Source of the DNA: Candidatus Nanopelagicales bacterium
GTDB taxonomy: Bacteria > Actinomycetota > Actinomycetes > S36-B12 > UBA5976
Length of the DNA stretch: 39,273 nucleotides
Direction of reading: 5' to 3'
NCBI GenBank assembly: GCA_030834185.1
Contig: JAURFT010000008.1
Location: 1-39,273, forward strand
Positions 23,535 through 31,928 of the stretch are shown piece after piece (position 1 is the first letter of the stretch; the number at the start of each line of letters is the position of its first letter). Below the pieces are notes generated by a model. The model was given only the letters and a program-made list of their open reading frames with translations. It searched no databases and was not told where the DNA came from. The position numbers and the translations under genes are program-made.

Positions 23535-24944
23535 TTACTCAAAATCTCGATCACTGGTTACTTCAGTTGCATTAAATGGCTCAGGAACATCGCGAGCCAT
23601 ATCGCCAAAGCGTGAGTAATGGCCTTGGAACACAACTTCAATATTTGCCGTTGGACCATTTCGATGTTTAGCCACAATTAAATCTGCTTCACCCTTCTTA
23701 GGCGATGATCTGTCATATGCATCATCGCGGTGAATTAGCACCACCATATCTGCATCCTGCTCAAGCGAGCCAGATTCACGAAGATCTGCCAGCTGTGGTC
23801 GCTTATCAGTTCGTTGTTCAGGTCCACGGTTTAGCTGGGAGATTGCAATTACTGGCACATCTAGCTCTTTAGCTAGTAGCTTTAAAGAACGTGAAAATTC
23901 TGAAACTTCTTGCTGGCGAGATTCAACTCGGCGCCCTGATGTCATCAGCTGTAGATAGTCGACAATGATTAAACGTAAATTATGGCGCTGCTTTAATCGT
24001 CTAGCTTTGGCACGAATCTCCATCATGGTGAGATTTGCCGAGTCATCTATAAATAGCGGGGAATCTGAGATTGAGCTCATTTTTCTAGCTAACCGCTGCC
24101 ATTCCACATCGCTCATTTTGTTGGTGCGCATATTACTTAAAAAGATATTTGATTCTGCCGAAAGCAGTCGCATCACAATTTCAGTGCGACTCATTTCCAG
24201 AGAGAAAATCGCTGTTGTTAGATTGTTTTTAATTGCAGCAGCACGCGCAATATCTAAACCAAGTGTGGATTTACCAAGACCAGGTCGAGCTGCCACAATT
24301 ACTAATTGGCCTGGGTGTAAACCGTTTGTTAATTTATCAAGCTCAGTTATGCCAGTTGGCACACCAGTCATAATGCCATCTCTGGAACCAAGTGCTTCAA
24401 TCTCTGTTAACGCACCAGAAAGTAAAACGCTAAGCGGTTGATAATCATCATGTGCTCGGTTATCGGTTACGTCATAAACCTCTGCTTGCGCGGCATCAAC
24501 AATTTGATCAACATCGCCTTCGCCTTTATAACCAAGCTGCGCAATTTTAGTTCCAGCTTCTACTAGTCTTCGAAGCATTGCTTTATCACGCACAATCTGC
24601 GCGTAGTATTCTGCATTTGCAGCTGTTGGCACACCGTTTACTAAGGTGTGTAAATAAGGTGCGCCACCAATTTTAATTAACTCACCGGTTTTACCAAGCT
24701 GCGCTGAAACTGTAACTGGATCAACTGGTTCTCCACGACCATAAAGATCTAATATTGCGGCATAAATAGTTGCATGTGCTGGTCGATAAAAATCAAGCTC
24801 GCGCAAACTTTCAACTACATCGGCGATTGCATCTTTGCTAAGCAACATAGCGCCTAGTGCGGATGCTTCAGCGGCAATATCTTGTGGGGGTAGTCGATCA
24901 AAGCCGGCATCACCAGCTGCTAAGGGAAACTCCGCCACACTCAT
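23535..24944 (-). CDS. dnaB: Replicative DNA helicase DnaB
   Basis: A 469-residue replicative helicase without intein. The N-terminal domain begins PPQDIAAEASALGAMLLSKDAI (primase-interacting, residues about 19-120), followed by a linker and the RecA-like motor: Walker A ARPGLGKSTLGLD (about 217-229), FSLEMSR, Walker B LIIVDYLQLM, and ISQLNRGPEQR with the arginine-finger region DLRESGSLEQDADMV. It forms the hexameric ring unwinding DNA at the fork. Upstream lies a cluster of DnaA-box-like sites, then rplI on the same strand. Confidence 0.97.
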   Translation of the reverse strand: MSVAEFPLAAGDAGFDRLPPQDIAAEASALGAMLLSKDAIADVVESLRELDFYRPAHATIYAAILDLYGRGEPVDPVTVSAQLGKTGELIKIGGAPYLHTLVNGVPTAANAEYYAQIVRDKAMLRRLVEAGTKIAQLGYKGEGDVDQIVDAAQAEVYDVTDNRAHDDYQPLSVLLSGALTEIEALGSRDGIMTGVPTGITELDKLTNGLHPGQLVIVAARPGLGKSTLGLDIARAAAIKNNLTTAIFSLEMSRTEIVMRLLSAESNIFLSNMRTNKMSDVEWQRLARKMSSISDSPLFIDDSANLTMMEIRAKARRLKQRHNLRLIIVDYLQLMTSGRRVESRQQEVSEFSRSLKLLAKELDVPVIAISQLNRGPEQRTDKRPQLADLRESGSLEQDADMVVLIHRDDAYDRSSPKKGEADLIVAKHRNGPTANIEVVFQGHYSRFGDMARDVPEPFNATEVTSDRDFE

Positions 24945-25020
24945 GAGGGCATTGTGCCTACTTACCCAGACAAATGCGCTGCACGCTGTGAGGTAAGCAG
25001 GGGATGAGTTGGGGATTCGC

Positions 25021-25127
25021 TGTGGATAAGGTGTTTTATGCTGTGGGTAGCGCTGTGGATAAACTTCACAGGTTCAGCTGAAAGCGCCTATTTATAGGGG
25101 AAATTCTTACCCACACCCTGTAGATAA
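25021..25127. promoter_or_regulatory. Cluster of DnaA-box-like sites upstream of dnaB
   Basis: TGTGGATAA, the exact reverse complement of the DnaA box TTATCCACA, occurs at 25021-25029 and 25054-25062. Near matches are TGTGGGTAG (25042), TTACCCACA (25107-25115) and TGTAGATAA (25119). The 306-base gap 24945-25250 contains no gene; it also holds the dnaB promoter and the rplI terminator. DnaA control of dnaB, or a titration site, is more likely than an origin. Confidence 0.6.
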
Positions 25128-25200
25128 CAAATAGTTTTGGTATTTCTTTCCCCAACTGATTCTAAATGTAATTTAGCGCTCAAATAGGGGCCCAAATAAC

Positions 25201-25228
25201 TAACGGCGCCTATTGCTAGGCGCCGTTA
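25201..25228 (-). terminator. Terminator of the rpsF-ssb-rpsR-rplI operon
   Basis: A perfect 12-bp stem, TAACGGCGCCTA with its complement, around a 4-base loop, 22 bases after the rplI stop. On the minus strand the following bases are GTTATTTGG, a weak U-rich tract. Confidence 0.75.
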
Positions 25229-25250
25229 GGTTAATTTGAAAACGTATTAA

Positions 25251-25697
25251 TTAAGCTGAAACAACCTCAATAGTTGCAGTAGCAACTAGATCAGCATGCA
25301 GTTTTAGCTGCACTTTATGGCTACCAGCTAATTTAATTGGGTGTTGCAACTGCACAATTCGCTTATCCAACTTATCGCCACCAGCTCGATAAATTGCCTC
25401 CACAATGTCACTTGCACCAATTGAACCAAACAATTTACCTGACTCACCTACGCGAGTTTTAATTGTAACTTTGTTGGCTTTCAACCATGCCGCAACTTCT
25501 TGGGCGTGATCTTTGCTGCGAATCGCACGATCAGTTCGAGCGCGACGAATAGCAGCTACTTGATTAGCGCCACCTTTAGTCCATAGCACTGCAAGCTTGC
25601 GTGGGAATAAAAAGTTTCTCCCATAACCTGATTTAACTTCAACTACATCTCCAGCATCGCCTAGACCTGCAATGTTGTTAGTAAGAATTATTTTCAT
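25251..25697 (-). CDS. rplI: 50S ribosomal protein L9
   Basis: A 148-residue L9. The N-terminal rRNA-binding domain starts MKIILTNNIAGLGDAGDVVEVKSGYGRNFL in two overlapping conserved blocks (residues 1-30), with the signature GYGRNFLFPRKLAV. A connecting helix leads to the C-terminal domain with GESGKLFGSIGASDI and the ending KVQLKLHADLVATATIEVV. L9 sits at the base of the L1 stalk and helps maintain reading frame. AGGAAT lies before the ATG, 9 bases after rpsR. Confidence 0.97.
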   Translation of the reverse strand: MKIILTNNIAGLGDAGDVVEVKSGYGRNFLFPRKLAVLWTKGGANQVAAIRRARTDRAIRSKDHAQEVAAWLKANKVTIKTRVGESGKLFGSIGASDIVEAIYRAGGDKLDKRIVQLQHPIKLAGSHKVQLKLHADLVATATIEVVSA

Positions 25698-25706
25698 TGT
25701 TATTCC

Positions 25707-25991
25707 TTACCGGCCTGTTGAGGCATAAGGCAGCAGCGCCATTTCACGAGCATTACGAACGGCGGTTGCCACTGCGCGCTGCTGCTGCACAGTTAGTCCG
25801 GTAACTCGGCGAGCACGAATCTTGCCGCGATCAGATACAAACTTGCGTAGCAAGTTCACATCTTTGTAATCCACCACAGTTACATCTTTAGGTAGCTGCG
25901 GGGTTACTTTCTTGAAAACCTTTTTGTTTTTATCATCATCTTTACCACGACGACGATTTGAATTCGTATTTGATTTAGTGTCTTTTGCCAT
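25707..25991 (-). CDS. rpsR: 30S ribosomal protein S18
   Basis: A 94-residue S18 with a lysine- and asparagine-rich N-terminal extension (about 30 residues), then the conserved core [19 protein letters not shown] (about 40-58) and the ending [20 protein letters not shown] with ALLPYAS. S18 binds S6 on the small-subunit platform. AAGGAGA precedes the ATG. It lies between ssb and rplI, the usual arrangement. No zinc-binding cysteines are present, so it is the zinc-independent form. Confidence 0.97.
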   Translation of the reverse strand: MAKDTKSNTNSNRRRGKDDDKNKKVFKKVTPQLPKDVTVVDYKDVNLLRKFVSDRGKIRARRVTGLTVQQQRAVATAVRNAREMALLPYASTGR

Positions 25992-26000
25992 TAGCTCTCC

Positions 26001-26483
26001 TTAAAACGGTGGCTCGTCGGCGAAGCCGCCGCCCCATGAATCGGTTTGATTGCCGCTTGCTGCCCATGGGTCATTGGCAGCAGGGCCAGTTCCAGTGCTT
26101 CCGCTGTTATCGCTGCGAGTCATGCGAGTGACTTTTGCAGTTGCATTACGCAAGGCTGGTCCAACATCATCAACTTCTAGCTCAACTACTTGGCGCTGCT
26201 GACCTTCTTTGGTCTCATAGCTGCGTTGCTTTAGTCGGCCAGTAACAATGACGCGAGTTCCTTTGGTTAGCGTCTCAGCAACATTTTCAGCGTATTGACG
26301 CCAAACATTGCAACGCATAAAGACGGTGTCGCCGTCTTTCCATTCGTTTGTGTTGCGATCCAAAATTCGACTGCTTGATGCAACTGTGAAAGATGCCACA
26401 GCTAAGCCGTTTGGTGTGAATCGCAGCTCAGGATCATTTGTTAAATTACCAGTGATGGTAACTGTAACGTCGCCGGCAGCCAT
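26001..26483 (-). CDS. ssb: Single-stranded DNA-binding protein
   Basis: A 160-residue SSB. The OB-fold (about 1-115) begins [20 protein letters not shown] with [41 protein letters not shown] split by its conserved Lys-Gly, and [14 protein letters not shown] flexible Gly/Asn/Ser-rich linker ends in the acidic tip DEPPF, which recruits partner proteins. Its ATG overlaps the rpsF stop (TAATG), ensuring coupled synthesis. Confidence 0.97.
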   Translation of the reverse strand: MAAGDVTVTITGNLTNDPELRFTPNGLAVASFTVASSSRILDRNTNEWKDGDTVFMRCNVWRQYAENVAETLTKGTRVIVTGRLKQRSYETKEGQQRQVVELEVDDVGPALRNATAKVTRMTRSDNSGSTGTGPAANDPWAASGNQTDSWGGGFADEPPF

Positions 26484-26779
26484 TATTTTTCTTTATCTTC
26501 GCGGCGGAGGACTTTGGTTCGAAGCACTGCTTCGTTAAGGTTGAGCTGACGGTCCAACTCCGCTACTGCAGCAGCAGAGCAAGTTAGATCCATAACGGCA
26601 TAAATGCCTTCGCTCTTTTTGGCGATGTCGTAAGCCATGCGGCGACGACCCCACACATCAACACCATCAACAGTGCCGCCATCTTTCTTAACTACGTTAA
26701 GAAATGTATCAAGGCTTGGCTTGACGGTTTTTTCTTCTAGATCTGGGTCAAGAATGACCATAACTTCATAGGCACGCAT
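26483..26779 (-). CDS. rpsF: 30S ribosomal protein S6
   Basis: A 98-residue S6 starting [19 protein letters not shown], with the conserved [24 protein letters not shown] in two adjoining blocks (about residues 38-62) and [13 protein letters not shown] near the end. It lies on the platform with S18. It is first in the operon rpsF-ssb-rpsR-rplI. The leader has an 8-bp hairpin. The actinobacterial S6 lacks the glutamate-rich tail of enterobacteria. Confidence 0.97.
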   Translation of the reverse strand: MRAYEVMVILDPDLEEKTVKPSLDTFLNVVKKDGGTVDGVDVWGRRRMAYDIAKKSEGIYAVMDLTCSAAAVAELDRQLNLNEAVLRTKVLRREDKEK

Positions 26780-26808
26780 ACCTAAATAAGCCCCCTCTGG
26801 ACTAAACG

Positions 26809-26830
26809 GCCACTGACTTGTTTCAGTGGC
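26809..26830 (-). promoter_or_regulatory. Hairpin in the rpsF leader
   Basis: Arms GCCACTGA (26809-26816) and TCAGTGGC (26823-26830) close a 6-base loop about 30 bases upstream of the rpsF start. S6-S18 leaders in many bacteria carry an autoregulatory stem, but I cannot confirm its characteristic bulged CCG here. Confidence 0.4.
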
Positions 26831-26939
26831 AGGAGGTAATTGGGTTTCCCCAAGAACGGGCGCAAGAGTAGCAAGGAGAACTTCAGCTCAGTTATGGGGG
26901 CGGAACGGGGCCAACTTTACTTTTCCACACCCAAATAGG

Positions 26940-26969
26940 TATGCTATGCGTTATTAACGTGAAACGTTA
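26940..26969 (+). promoter_or_regulatory. higA promoter and operator
   Basis: A -10-like TATGCT (26940-26945) is followed by the inverted repeat TAACGT-GAA-ACGTTA (26955-26969), which would overlap the transcript start. The position suits autorepression by the encoded HTH protein. Confidence 0.5.
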
Positions 26970-27000
26970 TTACAGTCCAGAGAGGGTTAAGGGATTAGCT

Positions 27001-27345
27001 ATGAAATTAACTGATGCTTTAAATCCCAACGCAGAGGTCCGAAACCTCGATCCTGTCTCTCCTGGTGAACTCTTATCAGAAGAGTTTCTTAAGCCAATGA
27101 AGCTAACTAAATATCGCCTAGCAAAAGAGATTGATGTTCCAGCGCAGCGCATCGGTGAAATAGTTAAAGGTAAGCGAGCAATAACTCCAGATACAGATTT
27201 AAGGCTCTGCCGTTTTTTCGGGTTGTCAGATGGTTACTGGTTACGCGTGCAGGCAAACTACGATCTTCACTTGGCCCGTGCTGCCATGAGGGATAAATTA
27301 ATTAAAATTCAACCGTGGACACATGGTTCACCAGCTAGTTCTTGA
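27001..27345 (+). CDS. higA: HigA-type antitoxin/XRE regulator without a toxin partner
   Basis: A 114-residue HTH protein of the HigA/VapI family. The hallmark SPGELLSEEFLKPMKLTKYRLAKEIDVPAQRI (two adjoining blocks, about residues 20-51) holds the helix-turn-helix; GKRAITPDTDLRLCRFFGLSDGYWLRVQANYDL, again in two blocks, is the typical HigA C-terminal dimer region. The ATG at 26941 is open in frame, but the promoter and operator cover that stretch and AAGGGA lies 6 bases before the ATG at 27001, so I chose the latter. HigA normally pairs with a HigB mRNase encoded just upstream; here the upstream 160 bases hold no such frame. It may be a solitary regulator. Confidence 0.85.
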   Translation: MKLTDALNPNAEVRNLDPVSPGELLSEEFLKPMKLTKYRLAKEIDVPAQRIGEIVKGKRAITPDTDLRLCRFFGLSDGYWLRVQANYDLHLARAAMRDKLIKIQPWTHGSPASS

Positions 27346-27402
27346 ATCAATAGCCAATATCTATTTGTTGGAGCTCACTATTAACTCAATAAAGGAAAAA
27401 AA

Positions 27403-28131
27403 TTGAATCAATCTTTAACTGCAGCCAAAATAAATCAAGAATTAAATCGACTTAGCAATCCCAAACTGGCTAAAGCCCAGCTTGGGTTTTATCAAACCCA
27501 AAAGGGTGGCTATGGCGAGGGTGATAAGTTTTTAGGTATTCGAGTGCCAGCATCAAGAGCTGTTGCAAAAGCAAATATCAATTTACCGCTAACTGAAATT
27601 GCTAAATTAACTGCTAGTAAGTATCACGAAGTTCGATTTGTTGGACTTGCAATATTAGTGCTGCAGTTTCAAAAAACTAAAGATCCAAAGCAACAAAAGC
27701 AGCTATTTGATTTTTATCTAAAACTGGTTAAACAAAACAGTGTCAACAATTGGGATTTAGTAGATGCTACAGCTCCTTATCTAGGTGTGTATTTAATTGA
27801 TCAACCAGGTGCTAGCAAGCTACTTGTTCAGCTAGCTAAAGCTAAGAATCTCTGGGTGCAGCGCGTAGCTGTGCTTTTTACCTTTGCGTTTATTAGAGCA
27901 GGAGATAATCAGCCAACACTGCTGCTAGCTAAACAACTACTTAATCACCCACATGATCTAATACATAAAGCAACGGGTTGGATGCTCCGAGAAGCAGGCA
28001 AGCGCAACCTTGCCGATCTACGGGGATTCTTAGCAGCTTATGCAAACATCATGCCGCGCACCATGCTGCGATATGCCATTGAGAAACTGTCAGCGACTGA
28101 GCGAAAAAAATGGCTGGCTAAAAAGAGTTAG
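27403..28131 (+). CDS. AlkD-like DNA alkylation repair protein (DNA glycosylase)
   Basis: A 242-residue all-helical HEAT-like-repeat protein of the DNA alkylation repair family, which excises bulky or cationic N3-/N7-alkylpurines without base flipping. Family marks: GDKFLGIRVPASRAVAK near residue 45, YHEVRFVGLAIL, the active-site NNWDLVDATAP (Trp and Asp at about 110-114), WVQRVAVLFTFAFI, and the end block KATGWMLREAGKR ... MPRTMLRYAIEKL. The start is TTG with AAAGGA upstream; no ATG fits. It converges on the acetoacetyl-CoA synthetase gene with four bases shared, leaving no terminator. Confidence 0.92.
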   Translation: MNQSLTAAKINQELNRLSNPKLAKAQLGFYQTQKGGYGEGDKFLGIRVPASRAVAKANINLPLTEIAKLTASKYHEVRFVGLAILVLQFQKTKDPKQQKQLFDFYLKLVKQNSVNNWDLVDATAPYLGVYLIDQPGASKLLVQLAKAKNLWVQRVAVLFTFAFIRAGDNQPTLLLAKQLLNHPHDLIHKATGWMLREAGKRNLADLRGFLAAYANIMPRTMLRYAIEKLSATERKKWLAKKS

Positions 28132-30020
28132 CTTTGCAGTTCAATTAGATTCTTAAACCAAGCCAAACTATCTGGATTAGCAAGTGCTTCTAGGTTTTTA
28201 ACTTCGCGGTTATTTATTACTTCAGTTACTGCTAACTCAACTAATTTATTGCTCTTGGTTCGAGGTAGCTCTGGTGCGGCAATTATTTTTACCGGCACAT
28301 GGCGCGGACTGGCTTTTGAACGCAGCGCATATTTAATATCTGAGATCAGCGATTCTGTTAACTCATAACCATCTCGCAGTTTCACAAATAAAATCACTCG
28401 AGTGTCACTATCCCATTCTTGGGCGACCGCCATTGCTTCTTGAATTGGCACAAACTCTTCTACGATTCGATATATCTCAGCTGTGCCAATTCGCACCCCA
28501 CCGCTATTTAACGTGGCATCACTTCTGCCATAAATTACAAATCCGCCGTTCTGGGTTGTGGCAGCGAAATCTCCATGCGCCCATACCCCAGCAAATTTCT
28601 CAAAATAGGCAGCTTTGAATTTTGCGTTATTTTCATCCGCGCCAAAATAAAGTGGTCTAGATGGAAATGACTGCAGACAAACCAGCTCACCTTTTTCACC
28701 AACTGCAGCTGCTTCGCCGTTATCGCTATAAACCGCCATATTCATTCCCAGCGCAGGCGCTTGAATCTCACCGGCATAAACCGGCAGATTTGGCGCACCC
28801 ATCACAAAGCAACCACAAATATCAGTGCCACCAGAGATGGATGCCAGATGCAGATCGGCTTTTATTGATTCATACACATAATCAAAGCCTTCAGGTGAGA
28901 GCGGAGATCCAGTTGAAGTAATAGTGCGCAGCTCGCTTAGGTCATGGGTTTTAATTGGCTCCAGATTAAATTTTCTAAGCGAATCAATGTATTTAGCACT
29001 TACTCCAAACAGTGTGAATTTTTCTTCTTGGGCCATATCAAATAATCGAGCTGGACGCGGAAATGCCGGATTGCCGTCATAAAGCACAATCGATGCGCCA
29101 ACCGCTAGCGTCATTAATAGCCAGTTCCACATCATCCAGCCACAGGTGGTGTAATAAAAGACGTTATCGCCTGGTTTTATATCTAAGTTATATCGCTGCT
29201 CTGAGATTACTTTTAACATTACGCCAGCTGCTGAATGCACAATGCATTTTGGTTTTCCAGTTGTGCCTGAAGAGAACAAAATAAATCCAGGTTGATCAAA
29301 TGGCAGCAGCACTGGCTCATGTTGATCTGAGAACTCGCTGCGCCAATTTTCAAAGTTCTGCGCAGTTGAGCTCTGCCCGCCAATTAATAACACTTTTTTA
29401 AGCGTAGGTAAGCCTGCGCTAATTTCAGGTAATCGATCTAAACAATCAACATCTTTACCGTTGTATTGATAACTGGTTGCAGCTAACAGCACTTTGGGCG
29501 CAATTTGCCCAAATCGATCCAGCACTCCGGTAGTGCCAAAATCAGGTGAAGCAGTTGAAACTGTAGCGCCAATGCTAAGCGCTGCTAATCCATAAATTAC
29601 GACATCAGCTAGATTTGGCACCCAAGCTGCTACGACATCTCCTGGCTTTACGCCAAGTGAGATAAGGCCGTTTGCGGTTTGATTAACTGCTTTTTTTATT
29701 TCACCACGAGAGTATCTGCGCCGAATTCCAGCTTCAGAGATCTCGGTAATAATAATTTGGTCTAGGTCGCCGCTTAATAACGTATTTACTACATTAAGTT
29801 TGGCAGTTGGAAAAAACTTAGTATCAAAAAATCCAGCACCAGCAATTACAGTTTCGCCTGCGTCACCAATCACATTGTTATCCCAGACATAACCCCAAAA
29901 TTCAGCAGGATTTGTAATGGACCAATCATGGAGCTGCTGGTAATTTGATACGCCAGCAAAATTTTGCAGGTTAGTAATTTCTAAATTAGCAGAGCTGGGA
30001 TTCCACAGAAGTTTTGCCAT
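28128..30020 (-). CDS. aacS: Acetoacetyl-CoA synthetase
   Basis: A 630-residue acyl-adenylate-forming ligase that joins acetoacetate to CoA using ATP. It matches AacS over its full length: HDWSITNPAEFWGYVW near the N-terminus, SPDFGTTGVLDRFGQIAPK (about 155-175), YQYNGKDVD, the P-loop FSSGTTGKPKCIVHSAAG, YYTTCGWMMWNWL, LASISGGTDICGCFV, GRSDATLNSGGVRIGTAEIY, and the catalytic-lysine block PRTKSNKLVELAV. These tell it apart from acetyl-CoA synthetase. It is the last gene of the livK-G-F-H-M operon, 12 bases after livM, so the imported acid may be acetoacetate or become it. AacS serves ketone-body or PHB breakdown. Confidence 0.95.
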   Translation of the reverse strand: MAKLLWNPSSANLEITNLQNFAGVSNYQQLHDWSITNPAEFWGYVWDNNVIGDAGETVIAGAGFFDTKFFPTAKLNVVNTLLSGDLDQIIITEISEAGIRRRYSRGEIKKAVNQTANGLISLGVKPGDVVAAWVPNLADVVIYGLAALSIGATVSTASPDFGTTGVLDRFGQIAPKVLLAATSYQYNGKDVDCLDRLPEISAGLPTLKKVLLIGGQSSTAQNFENWRSEFSDQHEPVLLPFDQPGFILFSSGTTGKPKCIVHSAAGVMLKVISEQRYNLDIKPGDNVFYYTTCGWMMWNWLLMTLAVGASIVLYDGNPAFPRPARLFDMAQEEKFTLFGVSAKYIDSLRKFNLEPIKTHDLSELRTITSTGSPLSPEGFDYVYESIKADLHLASISGGTDICGCFVMGAPNLPVYAGEIQAPALGMNMAVYSDNGEAAAVGEKGELVCLQSFPSRPLYFGADENNAKFKAAYFEKFAGVWAHGDFAATTQNGGFVIYGRSDATLNSGGVRIGTAEIYRIVEEFVPIQEAMAVAQEWDSDTRVILFVKLRDGYELTESLISDIKYALRSKASPRHVPVKIIAAPELPRTKSNKLVELAVTEVINNREVKNLEALANPDSLAWFKNLIELQS

Positions 30021-30032
30021 AGGGCGCTAATT

Positions 30033-31046
30033 TTACTTGAAGCTGGCGATTTTTAGCCGCAGCCGATACAGCGCACCTGCAATACCGCCTGGTGAGAACA
30101 TCACTACCAAGATAAAAATCACACCTAAAATAAATGCAGGCTCACTCATTGGGCCGCCAATCCATTCCGGCAGACCAGCTAGCGCACCTTGAGTATCTAA
30201 AGTTGTAAGTCGCTGCGATAGCACCACATAAATTAACCCACCAATTACAGCTCCCCAACGAGTTGCAATGCCACCAAGAATCACCATCAATAACAATGAA
30301 ATAGTGGTCTGGGTGGATGCCATAACAGGATTTGCGTTATTAGTTACCACAACTGCAACTACACCAACAAAGGCTGCCATCACACCTGCAAGCACAAATG
30401 CAATCAGCTTAAAGCTAAATGGTCGAAGCCCTAGCACGCTGACTCGCTCTTCGTTTTCACGCAGCGCCTGCCACACACGTCCTACCGAAGATTGAGTTAG
30501 CCACCAAACAGCCAAATAAATTATCGCTAATGTGATTAGCGCTAACAAATACAGATTTCGAGTGTTTGCTACACCTAAGAAGAAATCTGGCACAGAGTCA
30601 AAATTCAGCTGCAAGGTTTTATCACCCTCGCTTAAACCCCAAAGGTTTAAAGTAACAATCACATGGCCAGCTTCAGCAAAAGCTAACGTCACCATGGCAA
30701 ATGCAATGCCTTTTACCCGAAGTGCGGCAGTTCCGGTAAACAGCGCAACTAAAAATGCAAAAAATAGTGCAAAAATGCCAGCTGGGATGATCCCCCAATC
30801 CCAGCGCGCCATCGCAAAGGCTGCGCCATATGCACCAGCGGCATAAAACAGCGCATGGCCAAATGAAAGCAGCCCAGTAAAGCCAAGTAGTAGATCATAA
30901 GTTAGCGCTAGCCCACCAAATAAAAATGCCACTGCAAATGTTTGCTGTAAACCTGGCTCATCAATTAGCGGAGTGAATGCACCAAATCCAGCAATCAACA
31001 TAAATATCAGTGGCACAAATCGATATTTGCTAGGTAACAGAATCAT
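30033..31046 (-). CDS. livM: Branched-chain-amino-acid-type ABC permease LivM
   Basis: A 337-residue permease with about eight to ten membrane helices. Family marks are LTYDLLLGFTGLLSFGHALFYAAGAYGAA in two adjoining blocks (about 48-76), the coupling segment VGRVWQALRENEERVSVLGLRPFSFKLIAFVLAG (two blocks, about 190-220), and ILGGIATRWGAVIGGL. AGGAAAGG precedes the ATG, which directly follows the livH stop. It pairs with LivH in a HAAT-type importer. Substrate here probably not amino acids, given aacS downstream. Confidence 0.93.
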   Translation of the reverse strand: MILLPSKYRFVPLIFMLIAGFGAFTPLIDEPGLQQTFAVAFLFGGLALTYDLLLGFTGLLSFGHALFYAAGAYGAAFAMARWDWGIIPAGIFALFFAFLVALFTGTAALRVKGIAFAMVTLAFAEAGHVIVTLNLWGLSEGDKTLQLNFDSVPDFFLGVANTRNLYLLALITLAIIYLAVWWLTQSSVGRVWQALRENEERVSVLGLRPFSFKLIAFVLAGVMAAFVGVVAVVVTNNANPVMASTQTTISLLLMVILGGIATRWGAVIGGLIYVVLSQRLTTLDTQGALAGLPEWIGGPMSEPAFILGVIFILVVMFSPGGIAGALYRLRLKIASFK

Positions 31047-31928
31047 TTAATGAGCTACCTTTCCTAGCAATCCTTGTGGTCTTGTTAGCAGCACAACTGC
31101 AAGCAGCAGCACCACCACAAAATCACCCAAGCCTTGTACGTAATAATTTACTAACACCTGAGTTGTGCCCACAATTACAGCTGCAATGGCAGTGCCAGGG
31201 ATAGATCCCATGCCACCAATTACAACTGTGATAAATGCGTAAATTAAAAATGCATCACCAAGCGTTGGTCCAACACCTGAGGCGTATGTGGTGGCTAGCG
31301 CACCACCAAGACCAGCTGCAAATCCACCAATAAAGAACACAAAAGTAAACGCTTTTCGAACATCAATGCCAAGCGCGGTAACCATGGCGCGATTCTCCAC
31401 GCCAGCTCGAATCACTAAACCAATTCGGGTGTAGCGCAGCATCAAGAAGTTTGCAAGTAAAACTAAACCGGCAACAGTGATATATAAGAATCTATCAATA
31501 CCAACAAATGCATCGCCAATTTGAACTACGTCATATAACTGAGTTGGCGGCAGGGCAATGAGCGGATCTGAGCCAAACCAACCTAAATATGCGCTTACTG
31601 CAACTAGGCCAAGCCCAACTGTGACTAGCGCCTGATCAATATGGCGGTCATACAGATGCTTAATTAATAACTGCTCAGTTGCCACCGCAAATATTGCCCC
31701 AACTAAACCTGAAAGCACCAAGCTAATGGCATAGCTAGTTAATGAGCCATCTGCGCGAACTTCAGTTGTGAAATACCAAGCGGCATAGGCGCCAGCAGTT
31801 AAAAATGCGCCGTGCGCAAAGTTCAATACTCCCATTAAGCCATAAATTAAGCTCAAACCAGATGCTACTAAGAAATACAGCGCACCAAGCCCCACACCGG
31901 TAATAAATAGCGTGATAAAGATTTCCAT
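31047..31928 (-). CDS. livH: Branched-chain-amino-acid-type ABC permease LivH
   Basis: A 293-residue permease: GLGALYFLVASGLSLIYGLMGVLNFAHGAFLTAG across residues 12-45 in two blocks is the LivH signature, and LRYTRIGLVIRAGVENRAMVTALGIDV (two blocks, about 165-190) is the ATPase-coupling loop. IGGMGSIPGTAIAAVIVG is near the C-terminus. Its start overlaps the livF stop by one base (TAATG). It forms the translocation channel with LivM. Confidence 0.93.
   Translation of the reverse strand: MEIFITLFITGVGLGALYFLVASGLSLIYGLMGVLNFAHGAFLTAGAYAAWYFTTEVRADGSLTSYAISLVLSGLVGAIFAVATEQLLIKHLYDRHIDQALVTVGLGLVAVSAYLGWFGSDPLIALPPTQLYDVVQIGDAFVGIDRFLYITVAGLVLLANFLMLRYTRIGLVIRAGVENRAMVTALGIDVRKAFTFVFFIGGFAAGLGGALATTYASGVGPTLGDAFLIYAFITVVIGGMGSIPGTAIAAVIVGTTQVLVNYYVQGLGDFVVVLLLAVVLLTRPQGLLGKVAH

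Noticed and set aside
24945-25250. Chromosome replication origin
   Set aside because: DnaA-box-like sites are present, but dnaA, dnaN and a clear AT-rich unwinding region are absent and the gap is small; a regulatory or titration site is more likely.
26780-27000. HigB toxin upstream of higA
   Set aside because: No frame of suitable length or HigB-like sequence exists; the stretch holds the rpsF leader, promoters and the higA operator.
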